Source: Thalassospira australica
GTDB taxonomy: Bacteria; Pseudomonadota; Alphaproteobacteria; Rhodospirillales; Thalassospiraceae
DNA length: 64,000 nucleotides
NCBI RefSeq assembly: GCF_000763295.1
Contig: NZ_JRJE01000020.1
Span: forward strand, 124,001-188,000
Direction of reading: 5' to 3'
Shown in pieces: positions 14,715 to 22,961 of the stretch. The notes below the pieces were generated by a model. That model searched no databases. It had not been told where the DNA came from and saw only the letters and a program-made list of their open reading frames with translations. Both the position numbers and the translations under genes were made by a program. Position 1 is the stretch's first letter. Each line of letters begins with the position of its first letter.

Positions 14715-16013
14715 ATGACCAGGTTCGTTTTCTGTGCCGACGATTTTACCGGGGCGTCCGATACGCTGGCGACATTGGCCCGTTCGGGACTTTCCGCAAG
14801 GCTGTATCTAAGCGCCGCGGCCCCATCGAACACGGATAACGACCCCGGTCACGGGTCCAAACGCCTCGATGCCTTTGGTGTTGCAACGTCTCTTCGCGCT
14901 GTGGGGGTCGAAGACGGCGTTGCAACCATCACCCCGATTGCCAAACAATTGGCCTCTCCGGCGTGCAATCTGTATCACTTCAAGGTTTGCTCAACCTTTG
15001 ACAGCGCCCCCGACACCGGCAACATCGCCGCCGTTGCCGATCGTTATGCCGATGCTGTTGGCGCAAAATGGAAGGCCATCATTGGCGGCCAGCCATCGCT
15101 GAAACGGTTTTGTTTGCTGGGCAACCTGTTTGCCGGTGCCAGCGATGGCAGAATTCATCGTATCGACCGCCATCCGGTCATGGCCCAACACCCGGTCACC
15201 CCGATGGATGAAGCTGATTTGCGCTGCCATCTGTCAAAACAGGGGTGGGCGCATGTCGGGTCGATTGACTTCACCATGATCCGCAAGGGCCGCAGCGCGC
15301 TGAGTGCGGAAATCAAGCATCGCATCGCTGCCGGGGAAACCGAAACCCTGTTTGACGTTACCGAGGAAACCGATCTTCTGACCATCGGCGAGGCCATCCA
15401 AGACATCGCACGCGACATGCCCGTTCTGTGCGTTGGTGCCAGCAGTGTCGCACAGGCCCTGTTTCCGTCCTATGCGCACAGAACGCCCTCGGCACCCGAA
15501 GCACATCGGCGTCCCGGCCCGGTCTTTGCCTTTGCCGGCAGTCGATCCCCGCTGACCGCCGAACAGGTCGCACAGGCCAAGAGCTATGTGAAACACAGCA
15601 TCCGCCCGTCAGACCTGTTGAACACGGCAACGTCGCAGCATCTTATTGATGATTGTGTTGCAGCCTTGAAATCGGGCAAGAACCTGTTGGTATCGCTTTC
15701 AGATGATCGCGACCATGATATCGCAAGTCACGATCTTGCACGTGCCAGTGCGACCTTCATCAGCACTATCAGCAATGCTGTTGCGCTTGGCTTTCTGCTG
15801 ATTGCAGGCGGCGATACATCAAGCATGGCCGTTCAGAAACTTGGCATCGATAGCCTGTCCTTTGCCGCCGATTTTGATGCCGGGGCGCCAATCATTTGCG
15901 CCCATTCGGCCAACCGTGAACTTGATCAATTGCCGATGCTGCTCAAGGGCGGTCAGATGGGCAAACCGACCCTGTTTGACAACATTGCGGCCCTGCCCGT
16001 TGCCAAGCCTTGA
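14715..16013 (+). CDS. DUF1537 (four-carbon acid sugar kinase family) kinase, OiaK-like
   Basis: A 432-aa kinase. The N-terminal sugar-binding domain starts FVFCADDFTGASDTLATLARSG and contains KVCSTFDSAPDTGNIA and RIDRHPVMAQHPVTPMDEADLR. The C-terminal nucleotide-binding domain contains VFAFAGSRSPLTAEQ and LIAGGDTSSMAVQKLGI (the GGDT/SS ATP-binding motif). The family phosphorylates acid sugars such as threonate, erythronate, 2-oxotetronate and 3-oxoisoapionate. The RHPVMxxHPVTPMDEADL block fits the 3-oxoisoapionate kinase subgroup. It starts three bases after the RLP stop and is the last gene of the operon; the product would be the RLP substrate. Confidence 0.88.
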   Translation: MTRFVFCADDFTGASDTLATLARSGLSARLYLSAAAPSNTDNDPGHGSKRLDAFGVATSLRAVGVEDGVATITPIAKQLASPACNLYHFKVCSTFDSAPDTGNIAAVADRYADAVGAKWKAIIGGQPSLKRFCLLGNLFAGASDGRIHRIDRHPVMAQHPVTPMDEADLRCHLSKQGWAHVGSIDFTMIRKGRSALSAEIKHRIAAGETETLFDVTEETDLLTIGEAIQDIARDMPVLCVGASSVAQALFPSYAHRTPSAPEAHRRPGPVFAFAGSRSPLTAEQVAQAKSYVKHSIRPSDLLNTATSQHLIDDCVAALKSGKNLLVSLSDDRDHDIASHDLARASATFISTISNAVALGFLLIAGGDTSSMAVQKLGIDSLSFAADFDAGAPIICAHSANRELDQLPMLLKGGQMGKPTLFDNIAALPVAKP

Positions 16014-16078
16014 CCACCGTCAGAATCAGGAATTAATTCCTTCTTTCGCAACGGACATTCGTCCTGCTAGGATGCGTC

Positions 16079-16699
16079 ATGATCCGACATCAGCAAATAT
16101 GGGCCGCCCTTGATCAAATCGCCACAGACCACGGTTTAACACCGTCGGGACTGGCGCGACTGGCACAACTGGACCCGACCACATTTAACCGATCCAAACG
16201 CACCACAGCCCAAGGCAAGGCGCGCTGGCCATCAACTGAAAGCATTTCCAAGGTGCTGTCGGTCACTGATGTCAGTTTCCGCGAGTTTTCCGAACTGGTT
16301 GATGGCAATGGTGCCGGGCGCATTCCCGTCATCGGCTTTGCGCAAGCAGGGAACCGTGGCTTTTTTGATGATGCCGGATATCCCGTGGGCGGATCATGGG
16401 AAGACATTACCTTTCCAGCCCTGCATGATCCAACGGCCTATGGGTTGCGTATTTCAGGTGAGTCCATGGCCCCGGTTTTTCGGGATGGCGATCTGATCAT
16501 TGTCAGCCCGGCGTCAAACATCCGCCCCAAAGACCGGGTGGTTGTCAAAACCAATGACGGCGAGGTCATGGCCAAGGAACTTGTCCGGCGCGGCGCACTG
16601 GGGGTCGAGTTAAAATCCTTTAACCCCGATTTCGAAGACCGCTTCATCCCGGCAGAGGAAATTGACTGGGTCGCACGTGTTTTGTGGTGCAGCCAATAG
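16079..16699 (+). CDS. HTH and S24 (LexA/CI-type) repressor
   Basis: A 206-aa protein with an N-terminal helix-turn-helix (residues 5-65: LDQIATDHGLTPSGLARLAQ, SKRTTAQGKARWPSTESISKVL) and a C-terminal S24 serine-protease-like domain. The nucleophile is S129 (ISGESMAPVFRDGD) and the general base K166 (GEVMAKELV). They are 37 residues apart, the same spacing as in E. coli LexA. A possible Ala-Gly self-cleavage site is A90-G91 (GFAQAGNRG). Such proteins are widespread in alphaproteobacteria and may be host stress regulators or phage-derived repressors. There is no partner promoter region to identify its target. AGGA precedes the ATG. Confidence 0.85.
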   Translation: MIRHQQIWAALDQIATDHGLTPSGLARLAQLDPTTFNRSKRTTAQGKARWPSTESISKVLSVTDVSFREFSELVDGNGAGRIPVIGFAQAGNRGFFDDAGYPVGGSWEDITFPALHDPTAYGLRISGESMAPVFRDGDLIIVSPASNIRPKDRVVVKTNDGEVMAKELVRRGALGVELKSFNPDFEDRFIPAEEIDWVARVLWCSQ

Positions 16700-16832
16700 G
16701 CGTCAACAACCGACAACGCAGGCATGCACAAGCATGAACAGCACGCAATTGAAAAATTTGTCGAAACCTTCCGTCACTGTTCCTATATGAATTGATAATA
16801 TTAGGGCGTTTGAATTACACTCAGGCGCGAAT

Positions 16833-19800
16833 ATGGTGCGGGAGACCTGCTTGCGACTAGAACGTTATCACATACGCCGATTTCTGGTGATTTTGACTGC
16901 CTATTTTATCACCGGCTATGTGGGCCTGCAGCTTCAATATCAGGGCACCAACCAATCGATGGTCTGGCTTCCGCCCGGCATTGGTCTGGCGATGTTGATC
17001 GTGTGGGGCTGGCGATATTTTCCTGCGCTTTTCCTTGGATCCATCCTGACAACGATTCCGGCGGGCATTCCGGTTGTCGCCGCTATTCTGATCGGCATTA
17101 CGTCCTGCCTCTCGATCACTGTTCCGGCAGTGATTCTTGGCCGTTACTTTCGCAGTAACTTGCTGTCGCAATTCCGGGGGTTGCTTGCGTTACTGTTGAT
17201 CGGCGTCGTTGCCATGCCGTCTTTCTCGGCACTGCTTGGCACCGGCATGGCCTATTTGAACGGCCTTCCGGAGGCAACCGACTTCCTTGCACTTTGGCTG
17301 AGTTGGGCTTTGTCGGGCATGGTCGGCGTTTTGGTCACCACCCCGCTTATCGTGCGCATCTGCGAATACCAGTGGAACGCAAAGGGAATTCCGCACTATC
17401 TTGAACTGGCGTTCATTGCCGGTTCTGCAACAATCGTCAGTGCCACGGTCAATTCGTCGGCAATGACGTCGCGCCCGGAATATCTTTTTATCTTTGCCTC
17501 TTTACCTTTCCTGATCTGGTCGGCTATTCGGTTTGGCCTACTTGGCGCAACATTGGTGAATGCGCTCATCACCATTACCATTGTCATCTTCTCAGCAATG
17601 GGCACCGGAAGCTTTATCCAGACCAATGCCAGCAACAGCATTCTTGATATTCACGCCTATGTGCTGTGTGTATCGTTCGTTGCAATTTTGCTTGGGTTTG
17701 GCGCAGAGAAGCTCGGACGTATTACCCAACATGCAAAAGATGGTCAGGTCTCAAGTAATATTCAGCAAATCCGCATGAACCTTGCCGTTATTGTTACGGT
17801 TGTCGGATTTAGCATTTCCACCATTGCAGCAGTTTACACCTATAGCCAACTTGTCGCAGCAGACCGCAACGTCGCAGAACAATACCGTCTGGCGTTTGAA
17901 GCATCGCTGCGCGAAGAACTCAGCAGTGCAACAGACTCCCTGATTGCTGTGGGAACTCTTTTTGATGTCCACGGCAGTATATCGGCCAGTACCTTTGACG
18001 CCATGATCGCGCCCTGGGTCAATCGCCGCCCCGGTGTTGCAGCGCTTGAATGGGCTCCGCATGTTGAAAGACGCGCACGTGGTCTGATCGAAGAAAACGC
18101 TGCTTTGCGTGGCGTGGATAATTTCGCCATCCGCGAATATGGCGACGGCGCACCTCGGGTTTCGCCGGAAAAGGATGTTTATTATCCTGTTTTCTTCGTT
18201 TTTCCGCGTTCGGGAAATGAAAAGGCAATCGGCCTTGACCTTCGGAGCGAAGCTGCGCGCAGACGCGCATTGGAAACATCGCTTCGAACAGGCAGCATCA
18301 CACTGACCGAGCCGCTCACACTTGTCCAGTCAACCACGCCCGTTACCACTGCATTGGCATTTTTGGCGGTTGAAAATCGCCGCGACAGAACCGGGCCACC
18401 GCTTGGTGTCGCCATCGGAGTGCTGCGTCTGACCGACATGATCAGACGCGCAGCCCGGATTGCGCGCATTCCCGCAGACTTTGACATACACCTTGCTGAC
18501 ATGGCGGCAAACGGCGAGCAAAAGCTGATCTTTTCCAATCGCCAACCGGAAACAGCCCTTGGCGATATCCAAAGCCAAATCGAAATCCCATTCAACTCGA
18601 ATGTTTCGAACTTTACCTATGGGTATCGTGACTGGACGATTGTTATTCATCCACCGCAAGACGGCTTTGCCAGCCTTCTGTACTGGCAGCCGTGGGCCAT
18701 CTTTGTTTTTGGCAGCACAATCAGCATTCTGCTTTTGATTTACCTGCGGTCACTTAACCGCACGGAAAAGAATATTGTTGACCTTGTTGCCATGCGCACA
18801 CGTGAACTTGAAGACGCCCGTGCCGAGGCCGAAAAAGCAATGAAGCAGGCCCAACAGGCAGACCGCGCCAAAACCGAATTCGTCGCCCATATGAGCCATG
18901 AATTCCGGTCCCCCATGACATCCATCCTGGGATACACCCAACTGGCCAGTGACAGTCTCGACAAGGACCTGTCGGCAGAAACATTGCGCAACTATCTGAA
19001 AACCATTCGAGATGCCGGTCGCCACGTCCTGTCATTGATTGGGGATGTTCTTGATATCTCCAAGATCGAAGCCGGAAAACTGACCCTCGAAGAGGCCCCG
19101 CTTGATCTGCACCGTCTCTGCGAGGAAGTCGTTTCGATGATGCTTATCCCCGCACGCGATCAGGGGAATACATTGGTGATCAATATTGCCCCGAACCTGC
19201 CACGATATGTTGTGGGCGATCCGGTCCGGTTAAAACAGATCGTGACCAATCTGGTATCCAACGCCATCAAGTTTACCAAAAATGGCACGATCACCATATC
19301 GGCACAGCCCCTGAACAGTGACGACGATGAACTGTCCTTCCGCATCTCGGTACGCGATGAAGGCATCGGCATCCCATCGGCCAAATTGAAATCGATTTTT
19401 GAAGCGTTCTCGCAGGTCGATACGACAATTTCGCGCAAATATGGCGGTACCGGTCTGGGGCTTGCCATTTGCCAACGCATGATCCAGGCCATGGGTGGCA
19501 CCATTCAGGTCGACAGTCAGGAAGGCAAAGGCAGCCAGTTCTGGTTTGACCTTGCGCTGCCGCGCAGCTCGCAAGAGAAATTTGCTGAATTTGAAGAACA
19601 AAACAGCATCCCAACCCCGTCACTTACCCAAGACGGTGAACCGGCCGAAACCGGGAAATGGAACCTGCTGCTGGTCGAAGACATTCAGATCAACCGCATC
19701 CTTGCCCAAAAGCTGCTTGAGCAATGTGGTCACACGATCACCACCGCAGCAGACGGACAAATGGCACTTGATCTTCTTGCCGGGGGTGACTTCGACGGGG

Positions 19801-20069
19801 TTCTGATGGATTTGCATATGCCCGTGCTTGACGGAATGGCTGCAACCCAGAAAATCCGTGCCTTTGAAGACCCTGTAAAGGCCACCATTCCGGTCCTTGC
19901 CCTGACTGCGGATATTTCAAACGACAATCTCGAAAAGTTCCGCGAGACGGGCTTTGATGCCTATTGCACCAAACCGCTCGACATTGACAAAATCAATGCA
20001 GAACTTGCCCGCCTGGCTCACCGCAAACTGGAAACACGCCAGGTCCGGCACGAACGCACGGCGTGGTAA
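16833..20069 (+). CDS. Hybrid sensor histidine kinase: MASE1-CHASE-HisKA-HATPase-REC
   Basis: A 1078-aa membrane sensor. Residues 10-300 form a MASE1 integral-membrane sensor (about eight helices; GLQLQYQGTNQSMVWLPPGI). A helix at 315-338 leads into a periplasmic CHASE domain (about 340-590; PGVAALEWAPHV, DVYYPVFFVFP). A helix at 616-640 is followed by a coiled coil, HisKA with H689 (HMSHEFRSPMTSI), HATPase (NLVSNAIKF near 806, DEGIGIP, GTGLGLAI near 872) and a receiver domain (from 945) with phospho-acceptor D993 (VLMDLHMPVLDG). No output domain or phosphotransfer protein is adjacent, so it probably passes phosphate to a distant Hpt. The start is uncertain: a TTG at 16851 has a better ribosome-binding site (GGGAG). 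Confidence 0.93.
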   Translation: MVRETCLRLERYHIRRFLVILTAYFITGYVGLQLQYQGTNQSMVWLPPGIGLAMLIVWGWRYFPALFLGSILTTIPAGIPVVAAILIGITSCLSITVPAVILGRYFRSNLLSQFRGLLALLLIGVVAMPSFSALLGTGMAYLNGLPEATDFLALWLSWALSGMVGVLVTTPLIVRICEYQWNAKGIPHYLELAFIAGSATIVSATVNSSAMTSRPEYLFIFASLPFLIWSAIRFGLLGATLVNALITITIVIFSAMGTGSFIQTNASNSILDIHAYVLCVSFVAILLGFGAEKLGRITQHAKDGQVSSNIQQIRMNLAVIVTVVGFSISTIAAVYTYSQLVAADRNVAEQYRLAFEASLREELSSATDSLIAVGTLFDVHGSISASTFDAMIAPWVNRRPGVAALEWAPHVERRARGLIEENAALRGVDNFAIREYGDGAPRVSPEKDVYYPVFFVFPRSGNEKAIGLDLRSEAARRRALETSLRTGSITLTEPLTLVQSTTPVTTALAFLAVENRRDRTGPPLGVAIGVLRLTDMIRRAARIARIPADFDIHLADMAANGEQKLIFSNRQPETALGDIQSQIEIPFNSNVSNFTYGYRDWTIVIHPPQDGFASLLYWQPWAIFVFGSTISILLLIYLRSLNRTEKNIVDLVAMRTRELEDARAEAEKAMKQAQQADRAKTEFVAHMSHEFRSPMTSILGYTQLASDSLDKDLSAETLRNYLKTIRDAGRHVLSLIGDVLDISKIEAGKLTLEEAPLDLHRLCEEVVSMMLIPARDQGNTLVINIAPNLPRYVVGDPVRLKQIVTNLVSNAIKFTKNGTITISAQPLNSDDDELSFRISVRDEGIGIPSAKLKSIFEAFSQVDTTISRKYGGTGLGLAICQRMIQAMGGTIQVDSQEGKGSQFWFDLALPRSSQEKFAEFEEQNSIPTPSLTQDGEPAETGKWNLLLVEDIQINRILAQKLLEQCGHTITTAADGQMALDLLAGGDFDGVLMDLHMPVLDGMAATQKIRAFEDPVKATIPVLALTADISNDNLEKFRETGFDAYCTKPLDIDKINAELARLAHRKLETRQVRHERTAW

Positions 20070-20096
20070 CAAGCTGTCAGATTGGGCTGTGCGTCG

Positions 20097-20906
20097 TTAT
20101 TGCGTCACACCGCTCATGGTTTTGAGTTCTTCGGCGACATCCGGGCCAGCAGTCAGGATCGGTGCGCCGTTCTCAAGCACATCGGGCACACCAAGATAAT
20201 CATTGGCCCAGCCCCCCGCTTCGCGCATCAGGATAATGCCCGCCATGCAATCCCACGGATTGATGTGCGGTTCGTAATAACCGATCAACCGCCCGGCTGC
20301 GGCATAGGCCATCATCAATGCCCCGGAACCGTTGCGCACAAAAATGCCTTCGCGGTCCAGAAGTTCCTTGATGAACCCGGTGATCTCATCGCTTTTGGTT
20401 CGGTGCGACATGCCAAGTCCAAGCAAACCATCACCCACCGTTTTCGCCGAACTTGCCTTGATCGGCTCTCCGTTGGCAAAGGCCCCCTCGCCAAGACGGG
20501 CGGTGAACAATTCATCGCCGCAAGGATGATAGATCAGGCCCAGCACGATTTCGTTATCCACCACCAAAGCAAGCGAAATGCACCAGCTTGGCATCTGATT
20601 GACAAAGCAGGCCGTGCCATCAATCGGATCAATCACCCAAAGGCAATCATTGTCGCCTTTCTCGATGCCCATTTCCTCGCCAAGAAATCCGTCTTCGGGA
20701 AAGGAATCTGCAATACGGTCACGGATGATGGCTTCGACGTTCTTATCGGCGATGCTGACCATATCAAGGGCGTTTTCCTTGGCCTCGATCTCAAGGTCGC
20801 CAGCGGTTCCGTCATAATACTTCATGGCCCGCTTGCCCGCATCACGGATCACATCACGGGCATGTTCAAAGCGTGCCTCAATATCAAGTTTGACGTCATT
20901 GCCCAT
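20097..20906 (-). CDS. Inositol monophosphatase family phosphatase
   Basis: A 269-aa Mg-dependent, Li-sensitive-type phosphatase of the IMPase/CysQ/FBPase superfamily. The metal-binding motifs are intact: GFLGEEMG (first Glu pair), WVIDPIDGTACFVNQMP (DPxDGT) and INPWDCMAGIILMREAGG (WDxxAG). The substrate cannot be fixed from sequence: inositol phosphate, histidinol phosphate and PAP are all used by relatives. AAAGGA precedes the ATG. It diverges from the aminotransferase gene at 21162 and converges with the hybrid kinase, 27 bases apart. Confidence 0.9.
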   Translation of the reverse strand: MGNDVKLDIEARFEHARDVIRDAGKRAMKYYDGTAGDLEIEAKENALDMVSIADKNVEAIIRDRIADSFPEDGFLGEEMGIEKGDNDCLWVIDPIDGTACFVNQMPSWCISLALVVDNEIVLGLIYHPCGDELFTARLGEGAFANGEPIKASSAKTVGDGLLGLGMSHRTKSDEITGFIKELLDREGIFVRNGSGALMMAYAAAGRLIGYYEPHINPWDCMAGIILMREAGGWANDYLGVPDVLENGAPILTAGPDVAEELKTMSGVTQ

Positions 20907-21108
20907 TTAGCATTCCTTTCAACGGCCGCATCAGCGGTAAAAATCATTTCACAGTCAATCAGATACACAAAGACCTGCCCACAGCAAACGGCAAGTTTTA
21001 ATGACATTTACCAGGCACGGTTTACGGTGATGTTTCCTTTGACCACCAAAGACCAAAATCCTATGCTGTCGGCCAGTTTATGAGCCGCCCCACAGGCGCA
21101 TTCCCCAA

Positions 21109-21139
21109 GGGTCAGAACCTGTTTATCCGGTTCTAACCC
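21109..21139. promoter_or_regulatory. Inverted repeat upstream of the aminotransferase gene
   Basis: GGGTCAGAACC and GGTTCTAACCC form an 11-base inverted repeat with one mismatch and a 9-base spacer, ending 22 bases before the aminotransferase ATG. It could be an operator or an RNA hairpin in the leader; there is no T-run, so it is not a terminator. Confidence 0.4.
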
Positions 21140-21161
21140 TGACACAATCAGGAGCATAATA

Positions 21162-22043
21162 ATGGGTCACGGTCACGCCGCCGCTGAGCACACCGCAACC
21201 ACCTGGACCTGGTACCAGGGCGAATGGCATGAAGGTAATCCCACCATCATGGGACCACAGACCCACGGTGTCTGGATGGCCTCTACCGTATTTGATGGTG
21301 CGCGGCGCATGAACGGCAAAATGCCGGACCTTTATCCCCATTGTGCGCGTGTGATCCGCTCGGCAGAACTGATGGGCATGCGCCCCGCCATCACGGCAGA
21401 TGAAATCGTCGCACTGGTCAAGGACGGTGTCAAAAAATTCGATCCCGACCTGGCCCTTTATATCAAGCCGATTGTGTTTGGTGGGGATGGCTTCATCGCC
21501 CCCAATCCCGACAGCGCACAATTTGTGCTGTGCATTACTGTCACCGAAATGCCTGACGCAGTTGAAACCGGCTTTAGCGCCCGTAAATCAAGCTTCCGCC
21601 GCCCGTCGCCCGAAAGTGCCCCGACCGAGGCCAAGGCATCCTGCCTTTATCCCAATGTCGGCCGTGCCGTGACCGAGGCGACCGATTCTGGCTTTGATAC
21701 CGGTGTGATGCTGGACCCGATTGGCAATGTTGCCGAATTTTCCTATGCCAATCTGTTCTTTGCCAAGGATGGTACGGTCTATACCCCGGCAATCAATGGC
21801 ACGTTCCTGAATGGCCTGACCCGGCAGCGCGTAATCACGCTTTTGCGCGAAAACGGTGTCGAGGTGGTCGAGAAAACCTGCAAATATGAAGAACTTGAAA
21901 CCGCCGACGAGATCTTTGGCACCGGCAACTATTACAAGGTCGCGCCCTGCGTCAAACTTGATGACCGCAACCTGCAACCCGGCCCGATCACCCGTCGTGC
22001 GCAAGAACTTTACATGGCATTCACCGCTGCCAGCGAAGACTGA
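21162..22043 (+). CDS. Branched-chain amino-acid aminotransferase family protein (class IV)
   Basis: A 293-aa PLP enzyme of fold-type IV. It reads TWTWYQGEWHEGNPTIMGPQTHGVWMASTVFDGAR at the N-terminus. The likely PLP lysine is in the APTEAKASCLYPN block. The cofactor phosphate region is FSYANLFFAKDGTVYTPAINGTFLNGLTRQRVITLL. It transfers amino groups between branched-chain amino acids and 2-oxoglutarate (EC 2.6.1.42). D-amino-acid or lyase relatives cannot be excluded by sequence alone. GGAG lies eight bases before the ATG, and an inverted repeat lies further upstream. A terminator follows. Confidence 0.85.
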   Translation: MGHGHAAAEHTATTWTWYQGEWHEGNPTIMGPQTHGVWMASTVFDGARRMNGKMPDLYPHCARVIRSAELMGMRPAITADEIVALVKDGVKKFDPDLALYIKPIVFGGDGFIAPNPDSAQFVLCITVTEMPDAVETGFSARKSSFRRPSPESAPTEAKASCLYPNVGRAVTEATDSGFDTGVMLDPIGNVAEFSYANLFFAKDGTVYTPAINGTFLNGLTRQRVITLLRENGVEVVEKTCKYEELETADEIFGTGNYYKVAPCVKLDDRNLQPGPITRRAQELYMAFTAASED

Positions 22044-22082
22044 TCCGGGCAGCCGTGCTGCCAACATAAAATGCTAAAGCGC

Positions 22083-22112
22083 AAACAGCCGCCTTTTCGG
22101 GCGGCTGTTTTT
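22083..22112. terminator. Bidirectional-type terminator between aminotransferase and DUF1330 genes
   Basis: AAACAGCCGCC, loop TTTTCG, GGCGGCTGTTT, then TT. The stem is flanked by A and T tracts, so it can serve both the plus-strand aminotransferase and the convergent minus-strand DUF1330 gene. Confidence 0.85.
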
Positions 22113-22144
22113 GTCTGATCATGACGTGCGGCCGATAAGAAACC

Positions 22145-22447
22145 CTAGGCCAGATCATCCTTGCCTTCGATCAGGAAATGGAAACTATGTGAACCATTGG
22201 TTCGCGCCGCAAGATGCGGGACATATTCCGGATCATTCATGAAATCGAGTGCCGCCTGCTTTGAAGGCCATTCCAGAACAATGCGAAGACCGGCGGCCTG
22301 TTCGCTGCCTTCTACTTGCGCGTGTGATGCCGTGCGGGCCAGATATTTGCCACCGTGTTTTTCAACAAGACGATTGGCTGTCGGCAGGTAGTCAGGGATC
22401 CAGTCTTCGCTGGTCGGGGTAACGGCAAGAACCGAGTAATAGGTCAT
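22145..22447 (-). CDS. DUF1330 family protein
   Basis: A 100-aa alpha/beta-barrel-dimer type protein (MTYYSVLAVTPTSEDWIPDYL, GGKYLARTASHAQVEGSE, LRIVLEWPSKQAALDFMNDPEYVP). DUF1330 proteins resemble dimeric ferredoxin-like stress or monooxygenase-like proteins; no reaction is established. The start at 22447 has AAGGAT upstream; the longer frame from 22474 is less likely. It is the second gene of a two-gene operon with the ABM protein, 42 bases downstream of it, under the divergent LysR regulator. Confidence 0.8.
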   Translation of the reverse strand: MTYYSVLAVTPTSEDWIPDYLPTANRLVEKHGGKYLARTASHAQVEGSEQAAGLRIVLEWPSKQAALDFMNDPEYVPHLAARTNGSHSFHFLIEGKDDLA

Positions 22448-22489
22448 GGGATTATCCTTATGTTTGGTGAGCATAAATGCGCTGCGCCG

Positions 22490-22840
22490 TTAGCGGGCAA
22501 AGCCGTTGATCTCTTGGAGAAGTTTCGGGGCAAGTGCCGCATGCCGGGCACGGACATCACCAGGAACATCGCCCAGATGAACCATGCGGGTCGCCGGTGC
22601 AGCTGCCAGCCAGCGGTCGGCATAGCGATCCCAGTTGTCGATATGGATATGGGCAGATTCTGCATTGGCAAAACGCTCCCAGATCAGCACATCACCATCA
22701 TCTGAAACAAAATACTGATAGTTCAGCGTGCCACCTTCTTTCCGGGTTGCCGTAACGATCTCTTGTGCGACAGCTTCGAATTCACCGCGTTTGCCGTCAG
22801 CGATTTTTGCTTCAACGATCCAGCCAACATGATCGGTCAT
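22490..22840 (-). CDS. Antibiotic biosynthesis monooxygenase (ABM) domain protein
   Basis: A 116-aa single ABM domain (VGWIVEAKIADGKRGEFEAVAQEIVTATRKEGGTLNYQYFVSDDGDVLIWERFANAESAHIHI). ABM proteins are ferredoxin-like dimers that oxidise quinones, polyketides or haem without cofactors. The tandem with DUF1330 suggests a small redox or detoxification unit; the substrate is unknown. The start at 22840 has GGAGA seven bases upstream. It diverges from the LysR gene at 22962, which is the likely regulator. Confidence 0.82.
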   Translation of the reverse strand: MTDHVGWIVEAKIADGKRGEFEAVAQEIVTATRKEGGTLNYQYFVSDDGDVLIWERFANAESAHIHIDNWDRYADRWLAAAPATRMVHLGDVPGDVRARHAALAPKLLQEINGFAR

Positions 22841-22961
22841 TTTCAATCTCCGTTTGTTTGGGTCCGGGTCAGTGCCGGGGTTGAGTGGAGATTGCCTGTT
22901 TTGTTTTTCGAAATAAATGATAGTATTTCCAAAACAGTATTTCGGTTTTGGGAATTATTGA

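Noticed and set aside
20082..21083. Plus-strand frame (333 codons) opposite the inositol-phosphatase gene
   Set aside because: The minus-strand gene has all family motifs; the plus-strand frame has none and extends into the divergent promoter.
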